64,000 bases of DNA from contig NZ_CP118168.1 in assembly GCF_028748105.1 (NCBI RefSeq), positions 496,001 through 560,000 of the forward strand, in the 5' to 3' direction. The translations under genes were made by a program, and so were the position numbers. Of this stretch, positions 41,849 to 50,649 are shown in pieces. Numbering within the stretch: position 1 is the stretch's first letter; every line of letters starts with the position of its first letter. This stretch comes from Entomospira nematocerorum. Its GTDB lineage: Bacteria > Spirochaetota > Spirochaetia > WRBN01. The notes under the pieces are model-generated. The model did no database searches and was not told where the DNA came from. It saw nothing but the letters and a program-made list of their open reading frames with translations.

Positions 41849-43342
41849 ATGGCGTCTTTTTGGATAAAATTAATCTTTGTTATCTTCCTAGCAACGGTGA
41901 GTAGTTGTGGTCATCATTCTACAAAAGAGAATAATCCAAGGGTATTACGAATAGCTATCCCTATCGAGCCGGAATCTCTTAATCCCTTGTATATCACCTC
42001 TGCAGATATGGTCGCAGTATTTGATAATGTATATGACTCCTTATTAATTTATGATGCTAAAGGGATGCTAACTCCTAACTTAGCAGAATCTTGGATCTCT
42101 TCAGATGAAAATCGATGCTATGAGGTAGTCATACAAGAGAATATTTCGTTTCATAATGGAGAGCAATTATCTGGAGAGGATGTCGTACATAGTTTTCTCC
42201 TTCATGCAAAGTATAGTAGTAAATATGCAGATATTGTCTCTGTAGAGCAAATATCTCCTCATCGCATTCGTTTTGTATTTAAGGAACCAAATAGTGATTT
42301 TCCTAATTTATTGGCAACAACTTGGATTTTTAGTCGTATAGAGAGTGATCAACCAAAGAGCGGTACTGGAGCTTATCAATTTGGTAAATATGATGCTGGC
42401 AGATTATTACAATTAGAGCGATTTGATGGATCTTTTCATCACAAGGAGAAACTATCCTTCTTTGAGGAAGTGGAATTCTTGATTATTAAGGAGACTCCCA
42501 GTATTTTGATGGGTTTACGTAGTGGTACAATTGACATGAGTGCTCAAATGGATCCTACCGTGATTGATTCCTATATGAATCAACAGTTACACATTATTAA
42601 GGGACCTCAAAATTTAACTAATCTCATGGCTTTTAATAATCAGAGAGCTCCATTTGATAATATTCTTGTACGAAGGGCAATCAATCATGCGATAGATAAA
42701 GAGCGACTTATTCAGTTCTTAGTGAATGGAGATGGTGTACGATTAGATACGGGAATGTCTGTCGTTTTAGATAACTTTTATAATCATGCACTGAATAACT
42801 TTTATGAATATAATCCGTCTAAGGCACGTTCTATGTTGGAAAATCTTGGTTATTCAACGAGTAATCCATTAACGTTTACAGTGCATGTTCCTAGTAACTA
42901 TCCGATGCATATGCGTAGTGCTGAAATTATTGCAAATCAGTTAGCTGATATTAATGTCTATATGCATATTGAGCCGGTGGAGTGGGCTGTTTGGTTGAGT
43001 GAAATTTATCAGGGGAGAAAGTACCAAGCTACTATCGTTGGTCTTGCGGGAAAATTAAGTGCATATCAGCAGCTGGTTCGGTTTAGTGAGCGTGCACAGG
43101 TCAATTTGACTAATTTTTCTCATGAAGAATTTGAGTTATCCTTACAACGGGCAATGGTTGCAAGTGATCTTAATGACCAAATTATTGCATTACATCAAGC
43201 ACAGTATATTTTGGCAGATCAAGCTAATTCGGTATTTTTAATGGATCCAAGTTTAGCCATTGTTACCAAGAGACATTTACAAGGTGTAGAGATGTATCCT
43301 ACACGTACATTTCGTGTACGTAACTATTATCTATCAGAGTAA
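41849..43342 (+). CDS. Peptide/nickel-type ABC transporter binding lipoprotein
   Basis: A 497-residue family-5 solute-binding protein with a lipobox (IFLATVSSCGHH). RVLRIAIPIEPESLNPLYITSAD, SLLIYDAKGMLTPNLAESW, and ISFHNGEQLSGEDVVHSFLL are classic segments of oligopeptide or dipeptide binding proteins. It captures peptides or similar ligands for the permeases at 43354 and 44299. No ATPase gene follows, so the importer must use ATPases encoded elsewhere. Confidence 0.92.
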   Translation: MASFWIKLIFVIFLATVSSCGHHSTKENNPRVLRIAIPIEPESLNPLYITSADMVAVFDNVYDSLLIYDAKGMLTPNLAESWISSDENRCYEVVIQENISFHNGEQLSGEDVVHSFLLHAKYSSKYADIVSVEQISPHRIRFVFKEPNSDFPNLLATTWIFSRIESDQPKSGTGAYQFGKYDAGRLLQLERFDGSFHHKEKLSFFEEVEFLIIKETPSILMGLRSGTIDMSAQMDPTVIDSYMNQQLHIIKGPQNLTNLMAFNNQRAPFDNILVRRAINHAIDKERLIQFLVNGDGVRLDTGMSVVLDNFYNHALNNFYEYNPSKARSMLENLGYSTSNPLTFTVHVPSNYPMHMRSAEIIANQLADINVYMHIEPVEWAVWLSEIYQGRKYQATIVGLAGKLSAYQQLVRFSERAQVNLTNFSHEEFELSLQRAMVASDLNDQIIALHQAQYILADQANSVFLMDPSLAIVTKRHLQGVEMYPTRTFRVRNYYLSE

Positions 43343-43353
43343 TCTCTATTAAA

Positions 43354-44289
43354 ATGGAGAGTCACGTGTTATCCATCATAATGCCACTGTTCCGGATTAT
43401 AGGTAGGAATATCTTACTTGTTTTTGTTATGGGCTTTTTAATATTTTGGGTATTTAGTCTTATTCCAGGGGATATCGCAACCATCACTGGCGGTACAGAG
43501 GCAGATGAGCAATTACTGGAAAGTATTCGGGATAAACAGGGATTATCACATGCAACACCCAAACGCTTTTTACTATGGGGATTATCCATTGTACAAGGAG
43601 ACTTAGGATACTCTATTCGCTATGATGAGGCTGTCTCCAGCTTGATTCAGCGTCATGCCAAGGTTACATTACGACTTGCCTTGCTGGCGATGATGGCTAC
43701 CATTGGAATGGCACTCTTTACAGCATCAATAGCAGTTATTTTTTACAAGAAATGGATTACTAGCTGGGTGGTTATTTTTAATCAATTATTTATGGCTATT
43801 CCTCAATTTTGGCTTGGCTTACTTGTTATTCAATTATTTGGGATTCATTGGGGAATGTTTGGTTTATTTCATACAGAGCTTTTGTGGCAAGATTACTTTT
43901 TCCCTGCTATCGTATTGGCTTTGGTACAAAGTGCTTATTTATCTCGATACATTATTTATGCTTGGCAAAGAGAAGTAAAGCAACGTTATGTTACGAGTGG
44001 CTTGGCTCGGGGAATTAGTCACAATAATCTCCGTTTTAAGCATGCACTACGTGGTGGTTTAATTCCATCGGTAACGATTATGGGATTAATATGGATTGAC
44101 TTATTAAGTGGAAGTGTTATTATAGAGAAAATATTCGTTTTACCTGGACTCGGACAATTATTAGTAAATGCTGTGGGATCTCGAGATATCCCACTGATTC
44201 AGGGTATTGTGCTTTACTTTATCTTTATCGTGATTATTAGTAATTTTATTGTTCACTTACTCTATCAGTGGTTAAATCCAAGAGGATAA
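43354..44289 (+). CDS. Peptide ABC transporter permease (DppB-like)
   Basis: A 311-residue permease. The N-terminus (FRIIGRNILLVFVMGFLIFWVFSLIPGD), the EAA-like loop region VKQRYVTSGLARGISHNNLRFKHALR and SVIIEKIFVLPGLGQLL are DppB/OppB hallmarks. ATG 43354 has a poor ribosome-binding site, whereas GTG 43366, four bases after GGAGAG, would shorten the protein by four residues; the choice is open. It forms an operon with the flanking genes. Confidence 0.9.
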   Translation: MESHVLSIIMPLFRIIGRNILLVFVMGFLIFWVFSLIPGDIATITGGTEADEQLLESIRDKQGLSHATPKRFLLWGLSIVQGDLGYSIRYDEAVSSLIQRHAKVTLRLALLAMMATIGMALFTASIAVIFYKKWITSWVVIFNQLFMAIPQFWLGLLVIQLFGIHWGMFGLFHTELLWQDYFFPAIVLALVQSAYLSRYIIYAWQREVKQRYVTSGLARGISHNNLRFKHALRGGLIPSVTIMGLIWIDLLSGSVIIEKIFVLPGLGQLLVNAVGSRDIPLIQGIVLYFIFIVIISNFIVHLLYQWLNPRG

Positions 44290-44298
44290 TATAAGAAA

Positions 44299-45096
44299 AT
44301 GACGCATGTACGAATGAGTATAACATTTTGGCTTGGAATTATCCTACTATCCGGGATGGCATTCATCTCAATATTATCGCTAGTATGGACACCCCATGAT
44401 GCTTTTATGTTAAATGAGAAATATCGTTTAGAGCTACCCAATAGTACTTTTTGGTTGGGTACAGATTTACTGGGGCGAGATATTGCTAGTCGCATGATGA
44501 TTGCAAGTCGAATCATTTTAGCGTTAGCTTTAGGGACGACAGTCATTGCCGGACTAATAGGTGTAGCTTTCGCACTAGGTATTATTGTAGCTCCTCCATT
44601 TCTACAAAAAATACTACGATTTCTTATTGATATGATTATGATCTTTCCAACGATTATTCTTGCACTTGTTGTCATCACCTTGTGGGGTACAGGACTACGT
44701 AGTACGATGATTGCACTAGCTATTGCTAATATTCCTCGTTTTACAAAAATATCCTTAGCAGCTATGCGAGAACAAGAAGGACTAGAATTTTTATTAGTTA
44801 CAAAATCTTTAGGTCAGTCTCCTGTGAGAATTCTATACCGGCATTTATTACCGGTGTTAAAGTTACCAGTGCTACACACGAGTGTTGTTAGCTTAGCCTC
44901 TGTTATTTTAGGGGAGGCTGGGTTGAGCTTTTTAGGTCTTGGTATTACACCCCCAACACCCAGTTGGGGATATTCTCTTAATGAGGCAAAAGGATATATT
45001 TTTAGCTATCCACATTTATCTATTGCTCCTATTTTATGTATTTTTATAACAATTTTGTCATTAAATTTAATTAGTAGCGCATTTAATAGAAAGTAA
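44299..45096 (+). CDS. Peptide ABC transporter permease (DppC-like)
   Basis: A 265-residue permease, nine bases after its partner. FWLGTDLLGRDIASRMMIASR is the DppC/OppC signature, and the EAA loop reads FLLVTKSLGQSPVRILYRHLLP. GEAGLSFLGLGITPPTPSWG near the C-terminus is also typical. The pair forms the membrane pore of the importer. The gene run ends here without DppD or DppF ATPases. Confidence 0.92.
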   Translation: MTHVRMSITFWLGIILLSGMAFISILSLVWTPHDAFMLNEKYRLELPNSTFWLGTDLLGRDIASRMMIASRIILALALGTTVIAGLIGVAFALGIIVAPPFLQKILRFLIDMIMIFPTIILALVVITLWGTGLRSTMIALAIANIPRFTKISLAAMREQEGLEFLLVTKSLGQSPVRILYRHLLPVLKLPVLHTSVVSLASVILGEAGLSFLGLGITPPTPSWGYSLNEAKGYIFSYPHLSIAPILCIFITILSLNLISSAFNRK

Positions 45097-45109
45097 ATAG
45101 AGAAAAATA

Positions 45110-45139
45110 TTGACAAATTTTTTTTTATCATGATAATAT
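45110..45139 (+). promoter_or_regulatory. Promoter of the symporter gene with a palindrome
   Basis: TTGACA (45110-45115), 18 bases, TAATAT (45134-45139). A perfect 12-base palindrome, TTATCATGATAA (45126-45137), overlaps the -10, so a regulator may bind here. Confidence 0.6.
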
Positions 45140-45190
45140 AACTTTATCATAATATCAAACTAATAATTAATATGAAAGGGGGGATAGAAA

Positions 45191-46396
45191 ATGGATCGTA
45201 TACCACTAGTGCTGAGACTTGTGATAGCCATTTTTTTAGGATTCATTCTTGGATCTATTTTAGGACCACTGAGTCGTGAGGGATATGTTACTGCGAATGT
45301 TCCAATACAGTTATTAACAACATTTAATGGCCTATTTAGTAATTTTTTAGGATTCATTGTACCGTTGCTTATCTTGAGTTTTGTGGCTGTGGGTATTGGT
45401 GAGCTTGGTCAGGGTGCTGGAAAGATGCTAGGAATTACGATATTTCTTGCATATACAAGTACCACTCTTGCAGCGTTTTTAGCGTTAATGGTGGGCACAG
45501 GTGTTTTACCAAATTTCTTGAATAATGGAACGGTTGATTTAAATACAATTCAAAATTTGAACGAATTTTTGCCTAGTGCTTACTTTGATATCGCAATGCC
45601 TGGTGTCTTTTCTGCAATGACAGCACTCATCCTTGCGTTTGTGCTTGGGGTAGGCTTAGCATCGTCTGATCAAGATTCAGCTCTATTTAGCTCTGTAAAA
45701 ACTTTTCAAAATATTATAGAGAAGGTAATCACAAATATTATTATTCCATTACTACCCTTTCATATTGCTGGAATTTTCGCCAGTATGGCATTCGGTGGTA
45801 AGGCAATTGAGATTATGCGCATGATGGCTATTGTTTTTGCACTAATCATTGTGATGCATTGGACTATTTTGATTGTTCATTATATTGTTGCGGGATTAGT
45901 GAAAAAGGTTAATCCTTTCACTCTGTTAAAGAATATGATTCCTGCATATGTGGCCGCAATTGGAACTCAATCTAGTACGGCAACAATGCCTGTAACACAT
46001 CGCCAAATGATTAAGAATGGTTTATCTGAGGATGTAGCAAATTTTACTGTACCTCTCTTTGCAACTATTCATATGCCAGGAAGTGTCATCACCGTAACAA
46101 CATGTGCTATAGCTGTTTCGACGATTATGGGGCATAGCTTGGATATGACACAATTAATTGGATTCATTTTGATGCTAGGCGTTATGATGGTAGCTGCTCC
46201 AGGAGTTCCAGGAGGATCTATTATGGCATCTATTGGCATTTTAGAGAGTATGCTCGGCTTTGATCCCATAATGATTAGCTTGATGGTAACGCTATATTTA
46301 GCACAAGATTCATTTGGAACAGCAACAAATGTTACCAGCGATGGTGCTCTCGCCTTTATGGTTGAAAAAGTTGTTAAAAAGCAAAAAGCAAGTTAG
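45191..46396 (+). CDS. Dicarboxylate/amino acid:cation symporter (DAACS, SLC1-like)
   Basis: A 401-residue secondary transporter with about eight helices and two re-entrant loops. The GTQSSTATMPVTHRQMIKNG segment is hairpin 1 (normally SSSxxTLP), the IHMPGSVITVTT segment matches the NMDGT region in altered form, and the APGVPGGSIM segment is hairpin 2. These changes mark it as a divergent member whose substrate (Glu, Asp, Ser/Thr or dicarboxylate) cannot be read. AAAGGGGG precedes ATG by about nine bases. It stands alone. Confidence 0.85.
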   Translation: MDRIPLVLRLVIAIFLGFILGSILGPLSREGYVTANVPIQLLTTFNGLFSNFLGFIVPLLILSFVAVGIGELGQGAGKMLGITIFLAYTSTTLAAFLALMVGTGVLPNFLNNGTVDLNTIQNLNEFLPSAYFDIAMPGVFSAMTALILAFVLGVGLASSDQDSALFSSVKTFQNIIEKVITNIIIPLLPFHIAGIFASMAFGGKAIEIMRMMAIVFALIIVMHWTILIVHYIVAGLVKKVNPFTLLKNMIPAYVAAIGTQSSTATMPVTHRQMIKNGLSEDVANFTVPLFATIHMPGSVITVTTCAIAVSTIMGHSLDMTQLIGFILMLGVMMVAAPGVPGGSIMASIGILESMLGFDPIMISLMVTLYLAQDSFGTATNVTSDGALAFMVEKVVKKQKAS

Positions 46397-46421
46397 GAAA
46401 TAAATTCCTATAAAAAAGAAA

Positions 46422-46450
46422 TTGAAATTTTTAGTAGGATAGTATATTAT
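46422..46450 (+). promoter_or_regulatory. Promoter of the outer-membrane protein gene
   Basis: TTGAAA (46422-46427), 17 bases, TATTAT (46445-46450). The gene start is about 90 bases further on. Confidence 0.55.
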
Positions 46451-46537
46451 CATTCTGATAAGTGTTTGTCTCTTTGCATTTTCATTGTCATCAAAGAGTA
46501 AATAGATGAATACTAGAGAAAGCGGGGTCTTATAAAT

Positions 46538-47236
46538 ATGATAAAAAAAGTAATGATAGTCACTATCCTACTAGTATGTAATGCTGTTTCTACAATTTGG
46601 GCTCAAGATAGTGGGAGTGTTTTTAGTAACACAGATGATGCACATTGGGCCGTAGGTGTAAAAGGTGGACTAGGGTTTAATTGGGCATTCGGTGATTTAG
46701 GTAAGCCCTCTGCTGGATCACTAATGAAAGGACATATAGGCATTTTTGGCGAGTATGCTTTTATGCGCTATTTAGCTATTCAAAGTGACTTTATGATTGG
46801 TATACGCCATGGTTTTAAGAGAAAAAATTATCAACTTTCTTGGACAACTATGGATTTTGATTTAATGATCAAGGGCCGGCTTCCTCTGGGCGATATTGTG
46901 GTTTTAACATTAGGAGCTGGTCTTGCTTTAAGTACAGGGGTTGGTTTGTTGACGGAGATTACTCCCACTGAAACTAGACAAATTCGCTTTGCTGACTATG
47001 CTATTAATGCTGTTGGCATGGGTATGGCTGTAGAGATAGGAGGTGAATTTAATCTTCCTAATAATGCAGGATTTATTGGTTCGAGTTTACGTATGGATTG
47101 GAAATTTAATCAACATCATAAAACTCTTTTGTATGTCGAAGAATCACGTCCTCGTGGCTCTGTACATACACCTATCAGTGTGATGCTTTTTTATGGATAT
47201 CGATGGTATAAACCTCGGCTAGGTTTTTTACGATAG
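46538..47236 (+). CDS. Probable outer-membrane beta-barrel protein
   Basis: A 232-residue protein with a signal peptide (MIKKVMIVTILLVCNAVSTIWAQD). The mature sequence alternates polar and hydrophobic residues in strands typical of an eight-stranded barrel: WAVGVKGGLGFNWAF, HIGIFGEYAFMRYLAIQSDFMIGI, DFDLMIKGRLPLGDIVVLTLGAGLALSTG, ISVMLFYGYRWY. Similar small barrels are common in Treponema. Porin, adhesin or other function is unknown. Confidence 0.75.
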   Translation: MIKKVMIVTILLVCNAVSTIWAQDSGSVFSNTDDAHWAVGVKGGLGFNWAFGDLGKPSAGSLMKGHIGIFGEYAFMRYLAIQSDFMIGIRHGFKRKNYQLSWTTMDFDLMIKGRLPLGDIVVLTLGAGLALSTGVGLLTEITPTETRQIRFADYAINAVGMGMAVEIGGEFNLPNNAGFIGSSLRMDWKFNQHHKTLLYVEESRPRGSVHTPISVMLFYGYRWYKPRLGFLR

Positions 47237-47320
47237 TAGAGAATGGCAACGTTGACGTAGGCATAAATACCAGTATGTTGGCGTATCAATCTATAATAGA
47301 TAGATGTATATTAACTCTAT

Positions 47321-48235
47321 ATGAAAAATGATTTACCACTTGAGCTAATCAGGGATATGCAAGAATTTAGCATAAGCGAAGATCGTTTTGGCTATTTACG
47401 ATATTGGCTAGCACGATGTGGTATTCGTGGTAAAAAGATTGAACTTTTTGGTCGCAGACACTTACTTGTACAATTTAATCATAGTAGTGATCCGCGAAAG
47501 ATCACAAAGGTTCTTGTAGCTCATTATGATAAGGTGCCACATAGTCCTGGTGGTAACGATAATGGTGCTGCCGTATTTCAACTTTTAGCGCATGCAGGTA
47601 GACTCACGAATGAGGGCTATCGTGGGCATGTACAAATCCTCTTTACAGACGGTGAAGAGATTCTTGATGGGCCGTTAAGTTCTCAGGGATCATTTCAACT
47701 TGCTAGATTTTTTAAGAGTCGAGGCATTACTAATATTCAGTTTTATATCTTTGATATGTGTGGTATCGGAGATACTATTGTTATTGGAGGAGCTGGATCG
47801 TTATTATTAGATCAAAGCTTAAAGCAGAAAATTATTACACCAGAATTTCACGAGGAAGCCTCTTTAGCAATTAAGAATGGGGCAAGTATTGTTCGTGCAT
47901 TCCAGGGACATCCCGCTGATTGGATTTATGCTCTTTTTTCTGATGATTTAGGATTTTTATTGAATGGTTATCCTGCTGTTTACTTCTCTGTTTTACCTGC
48001 AGCTGAGGCTGCATTAGCACATAGTAATTGGCATGAAGTTGTACGGAATGAACGAGCCATGTTAGCTTTGGAGAAAGGTTATTTAAGTGAAGAATTTCGT
48101 CGCTTAATTTATCCCCTTCTACCAGTAAGTTGGCGAACATGGCATACCGAAAATGATAAAGTAGAATTACTCGAAAAAAAAGCTTTTTGGGTCATGGAAG
48201 ATTTTTTGAATTTTCTCACATATACCTTAGACTGA
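47321..48235 (+). CDS. M28-like zinc aminopeptidase
   Basis: A 304-residue protein of the M28 (aminopeptidase Y-like) fold. LVAHYDKVPHSPGGNDNGAAVF holds the first zinc His and Asp, and LFTDGEEI holds the catalytic Glu pair. A later IFDMCGIGD supplies another acidic ligand, and a C-terminal His near WHTENDKVELL is a candidate. No signal peptide is visible, so it is cytoplasmic. No clear ribosome-binding site precedes ATG 47321. Substrate unknown; its end overlaps the convergent cdd gene by nine bases. Confidence 0.8.
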   Translation: MKNDLPLELIRDMQEFSISEDRFGYLRYWLARCGIRGKKIELFGRRHLLVQFNHSSDPRKITKVLVAHYDKVPHSPGGNDNGAAVFQLLAHAGRLTNEGYRGHVQILFTDGEEILDGPLSSQGSFQLARFFKSRGITNIQFYIFDMCGIGDTIVIGGAGSLLLDQSLKQKIITPEFHEEASLAIKNGASIVRAFQGHPADWIYALFSDDLGFLLNGYPAVYFSVLPAAEAALAHSNWHEVVRNERAMLALEKGYLSEEFRRLIYPLLPVSWRTWHTENDKVELLEKKAFWVMEDFLNFLTYTLD

Positions 48236-48649
48236 TGGCTTTGCACTTCCTAGAGAAGAAAAACTCATGGGAAAGATCTCTTGAAGTGTTTTTTCTATAA
48301 ACTGACCCTCTTTATTTGCAAGTAATAAAATAAAGTCAGGATGCACGAATTCAGATAATACTTGACGACATGCACCACATGGCTGTAGGTAATCCTGTGC
48401 TACAGGAGAGTAAATAGCGATGGCTTTAAATGTAGAGATACCACTGGTTAGTGCTGTATAAATAGCTGTTCTCTCGGCACAGTTAGATAACCCAAAGGAT
48501 ATATTCTCAATATTAGCTCCGTGAATAATCTCCCCGGATTGAGTGAGAAGTGCAGCCCCAACTGCAAAACCAGAATAAGGACTATATGACTGTTTACTAC
48601 TAGCAATAGCTTCTTGAATAAGAAATTGTTTTACATGAAGATCTAACAT
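48227..48649 (-). CDS. cdd: Cytidine deaminase
   Basis: A 140-residue homotetramer-type enzyme that converts cytidine and deoxycytidine to (deoxy)uridine. SPYSGFAVGAALL and ANIENISFGLSNCAERTAIYTAL contain the substrate pocket, the catalytic Glu and the first zinc Cys; PCGACRQVLSEF holds the other two zinc Cys residues. All are present. It converges on the M28 gene and is divergent from the propeller protein at 48716. Confidence 0.96.
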   Translation of the reverse strand: MLDLHVKQFLIQEAIASSKQSYSPYSGFAVGAALLTQSGEIIHGANIENISFGLSNCAERTAIYTALTSGISTFKAIAIYSPVAQDYLQPCGACRQVLSEFVHPDFILLLANKEGQFIEKTLQEIFPMSFSSLGSAKPSV

Positions 48650-48715
48650 TTTTGCTCCTAGATAGATTGACTTTATAGATGAATTAAGGTTATGATAGAT
48701 TAGGGAATAATACTT

Positions 48716-49780
48716 ATGAGAAAAACTATCGATGTATTAATATTGTTATTGTTCGTTTTGCATTACTTTTTTTTCCCAGTACGATTAAGTAAAGAGCATT
48801 TTTTCGTTTTAAATAATGCCATGCATATAGGTAAAACAAGTATAGCTTCTCATGATAATGCTAATCATCTCATTCCATTTGAGTTATCGGGATCTTTAGG
48901 CTATATTGATAGTCATTTCCAACTAAGATCGAAAATTTCGATTGAAGATCGTCTTGCCATTGATTCTCAGCGATATGTTGCATATAGATCAGAGTCTATA
49001 AATAATGCAGTTTATGACTACACTGGAGAATTTCTCTTTAATATAAACAGTGAGGGTGTTCCGCTATTATTTGAAAATGAAATATATTTTATTAATAGTC
49101 CTGCTGGTGAGATAGAACATTATGATTCTTTCGGTAATCTTGTGTGGTCTTATCACTTAGGATCATTTATTAGTGCTTTTGATGCGCATAAAGATCAGGT
49201 AGCTGTTGGAGATATGAACGGTCGCTTGACTGTGCTTAATGAATTGGGCGATTCAATTGGTGTTTATAATGCTCCTGGTAGTGCTTATGAGGGAATTTAT
49301 GGGGTTAAGCTGAGTCCCTCTGGCAAGTATATAGGTGTTATTGGTGGAATAAAGCCTCAAAAATTTATCTTTTTTCGTCGAGGAACAAACGGCTATACGC
49401 CAGTCGTGCATGAACCAATGGAGGAGATACGGCGAACTGTCTCCATATTCTTTGATAAAGATGAGAAATTCAGCTATTATGAAGGAAAAAATAAATTTTT
49501 TATCTTTCATATAGCCGATAACATAAAAGAGAGTATTATTAAGGAGATTCCATTAGGGAAGTTGCATTTAGATGCATTTATACCTAATTTTTCTGACAAT
49601 TTCTTTGTATTACTAGCAAGAGAAGATGATCAGCAGCGATTGCTTATTTTTACGAGAGACGGAGAGTATATGATCGCAGATATTTCGTTTATGGCTGATG
49701 AAAAGTTGCGGCTTGCTTCAAGAGAAAATTCTTTACTGATGGGAATCGATCAAACGATCATGGAAGTACAATGGCAGTAG
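48716..49780 (+). CDS. Membrane-anchored beta-propeller-like protein
   Basis: A 354-residue protein with an N-terminal membrane segment (IDVLILLLFVLHYFFFPV) and repeated beta-sheet blocks such as YDSFGNLVWSYHLGSFISAF, HKDQVAVGDMNGRLTVLNELGDSIGVY and LSPSGKYIGVIGG, resembling PQQ- or WD-type propellers. It is conserved in character with treponemal proteins but I cannot name it. Its end overlaps the next gene by ten bases, so the two are translated together. Confidence 0.75.
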   Translation: MRKTIDVLILLLFVLHYFFFPVRLSKEHFFVLNNAMHIGKTSIASHDNANHLIPFELSGSLGYIDSHFQLRSKISIEDRLAIDSQRYVAYRSESINNAVYDYTGEFLFNINSEGVPLLFENEIYFINSPAGEIEHYDSFGNLVWSYHLGSFISAFDAHKDQVAVGDMNGRLTVLNELGDSIGVYNAPGSAYEGIYGVKLSPSGKYIGVIGGIKPQKFIFFRRGTNGYTPVVHEPMEEIRRTVSIFFDKDEKFSYYEGKNKFFIFHIADNIKESIIKEIPLGKLHLDAFIPNFSDNFFVLLAREDDQQRLLIFTRDGEYMIADISFMADEKLRLASRENSLLMGIDQTIMEVQWQ

Positions 49781-50625
49781 GAATACGACATATATTAAGA
49801 TATTTTTCCCTTTCTATAGTATTAGCTCATAGTCTCTTCGCATATGAGTGGCCAAGTGCAGATGCCCAGATTCTTTGGAATTTTGGGCAACGTAGTGATA
49901 CAAATGGCATAAGGAAAGGAATGCGTTTGCAGACGCAACAAAATAGTATATATACTATTGACAGTGGAGAAGTTTTATTTATACAGGATGAAAATTCTTT
50001 ACTGCCATCTCGATTTGCAAGTAATATTTTTGTAAATCATGAGGATGGCTTGGCCTCTGCTTATACAAATATAGATACGACAGATATATTAGACTTGCAG
50101 CAGATTCCTTTAAAATTACAATCTAATGGATTAAGACAGTATGATCTATACTTGTACGATATACATCAAAATCAGCATGTTAACCCGGTTTTATTTTTAC
50201 CATTAGGGCGATCTGGATCTCGCGTGATGATTGAGAAAATGATTGTGACAGATATAAATGGAAATGATTATCTTATTTATAATGGAGCGGTATTACCTAG
50301 TGGAGAGGTTGATTTTTATGTATCCGTTAGTAGTATAACTTCCTCTGGAAGACGCTTGGCTCCTATGGAGGTTCAGTTACAGATGTTGGGAAATACGTTG
50401 GCTGGAGTTCGGTTTAGTGCTATTGCAGAGGAGGGCGGGAATGCCTATTTAGCAGAGGGAACTAGACCTATATGGTTGAAAAACTTATATAATAATCAGG
50501 GATTGTTACACTTGGTACATACTAAATTGCACGTTGGACAATTGAATCTTGTGTTAAAAGTGGCTAATATAGATGGAGAGATGCAAGAGAGTACTATGCG
50601 TGTTCGTGTGGTAAATTTAAATTGA
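49771..50625 (+). CDS. Exported protein with a degenerate M23-like domain
   Basis: A 284-residue protein with a signal peptide (FSLSIVLAHSLFAYEW). GMRLQTQQNSIYTIDSGEVLFI, then FVNHEDGLASAYTNID, matches the beta-strand layout of M23 (LytM-type) peptidases, but the zinc ligands HxxxD and HxH are missing. It may be a non-enzymatic regulator of cell-wall or envelope assembly, as many LytM proteins are. It overlaps the propeller gene and precedes the chemotaxis receptor by 24 bases. The M23 call is weak. Confidence 0.6.
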   Translation: MAVGIRHILRYFSLSIVLAHSLFAYEWPSADAQILWNFGQRSDTNGIRKGMRLQTQQNSIYTIDSGEVLFIQDENSLLPSRFASNIFVNHEDGLASAYTNIDTTDILDLQQIPLKLQSNGLRQYDLYLYDIHQNQHVNPVLFLPLGRSGSRVMIEKMIVTDINGNDYLIYNGAVLPSGEVDFYVSVSSITSSGRRLAPMEVQLQMLGNTLAGVRFSAIAEEGGNAYLAEGTRPIWLKNLYNNQGLLHLVHTKLHVGQLNLVLKVANIDGEMQESTMRVRVVNLN

Positions 50626-50649
50626 TTAAAATAGAGAGGAGAGTGATTC

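Noticed and set aside
43350..43375. A further parS-like site at CACGTG near 43363
   Set aside because: The flanking bases (GAGTCACGTGTTATC) do not match the outer half-sites; only the six-base core agrees. Other CACGTG cores near 19590, 33975, 57500 and 57875 fail the same way.
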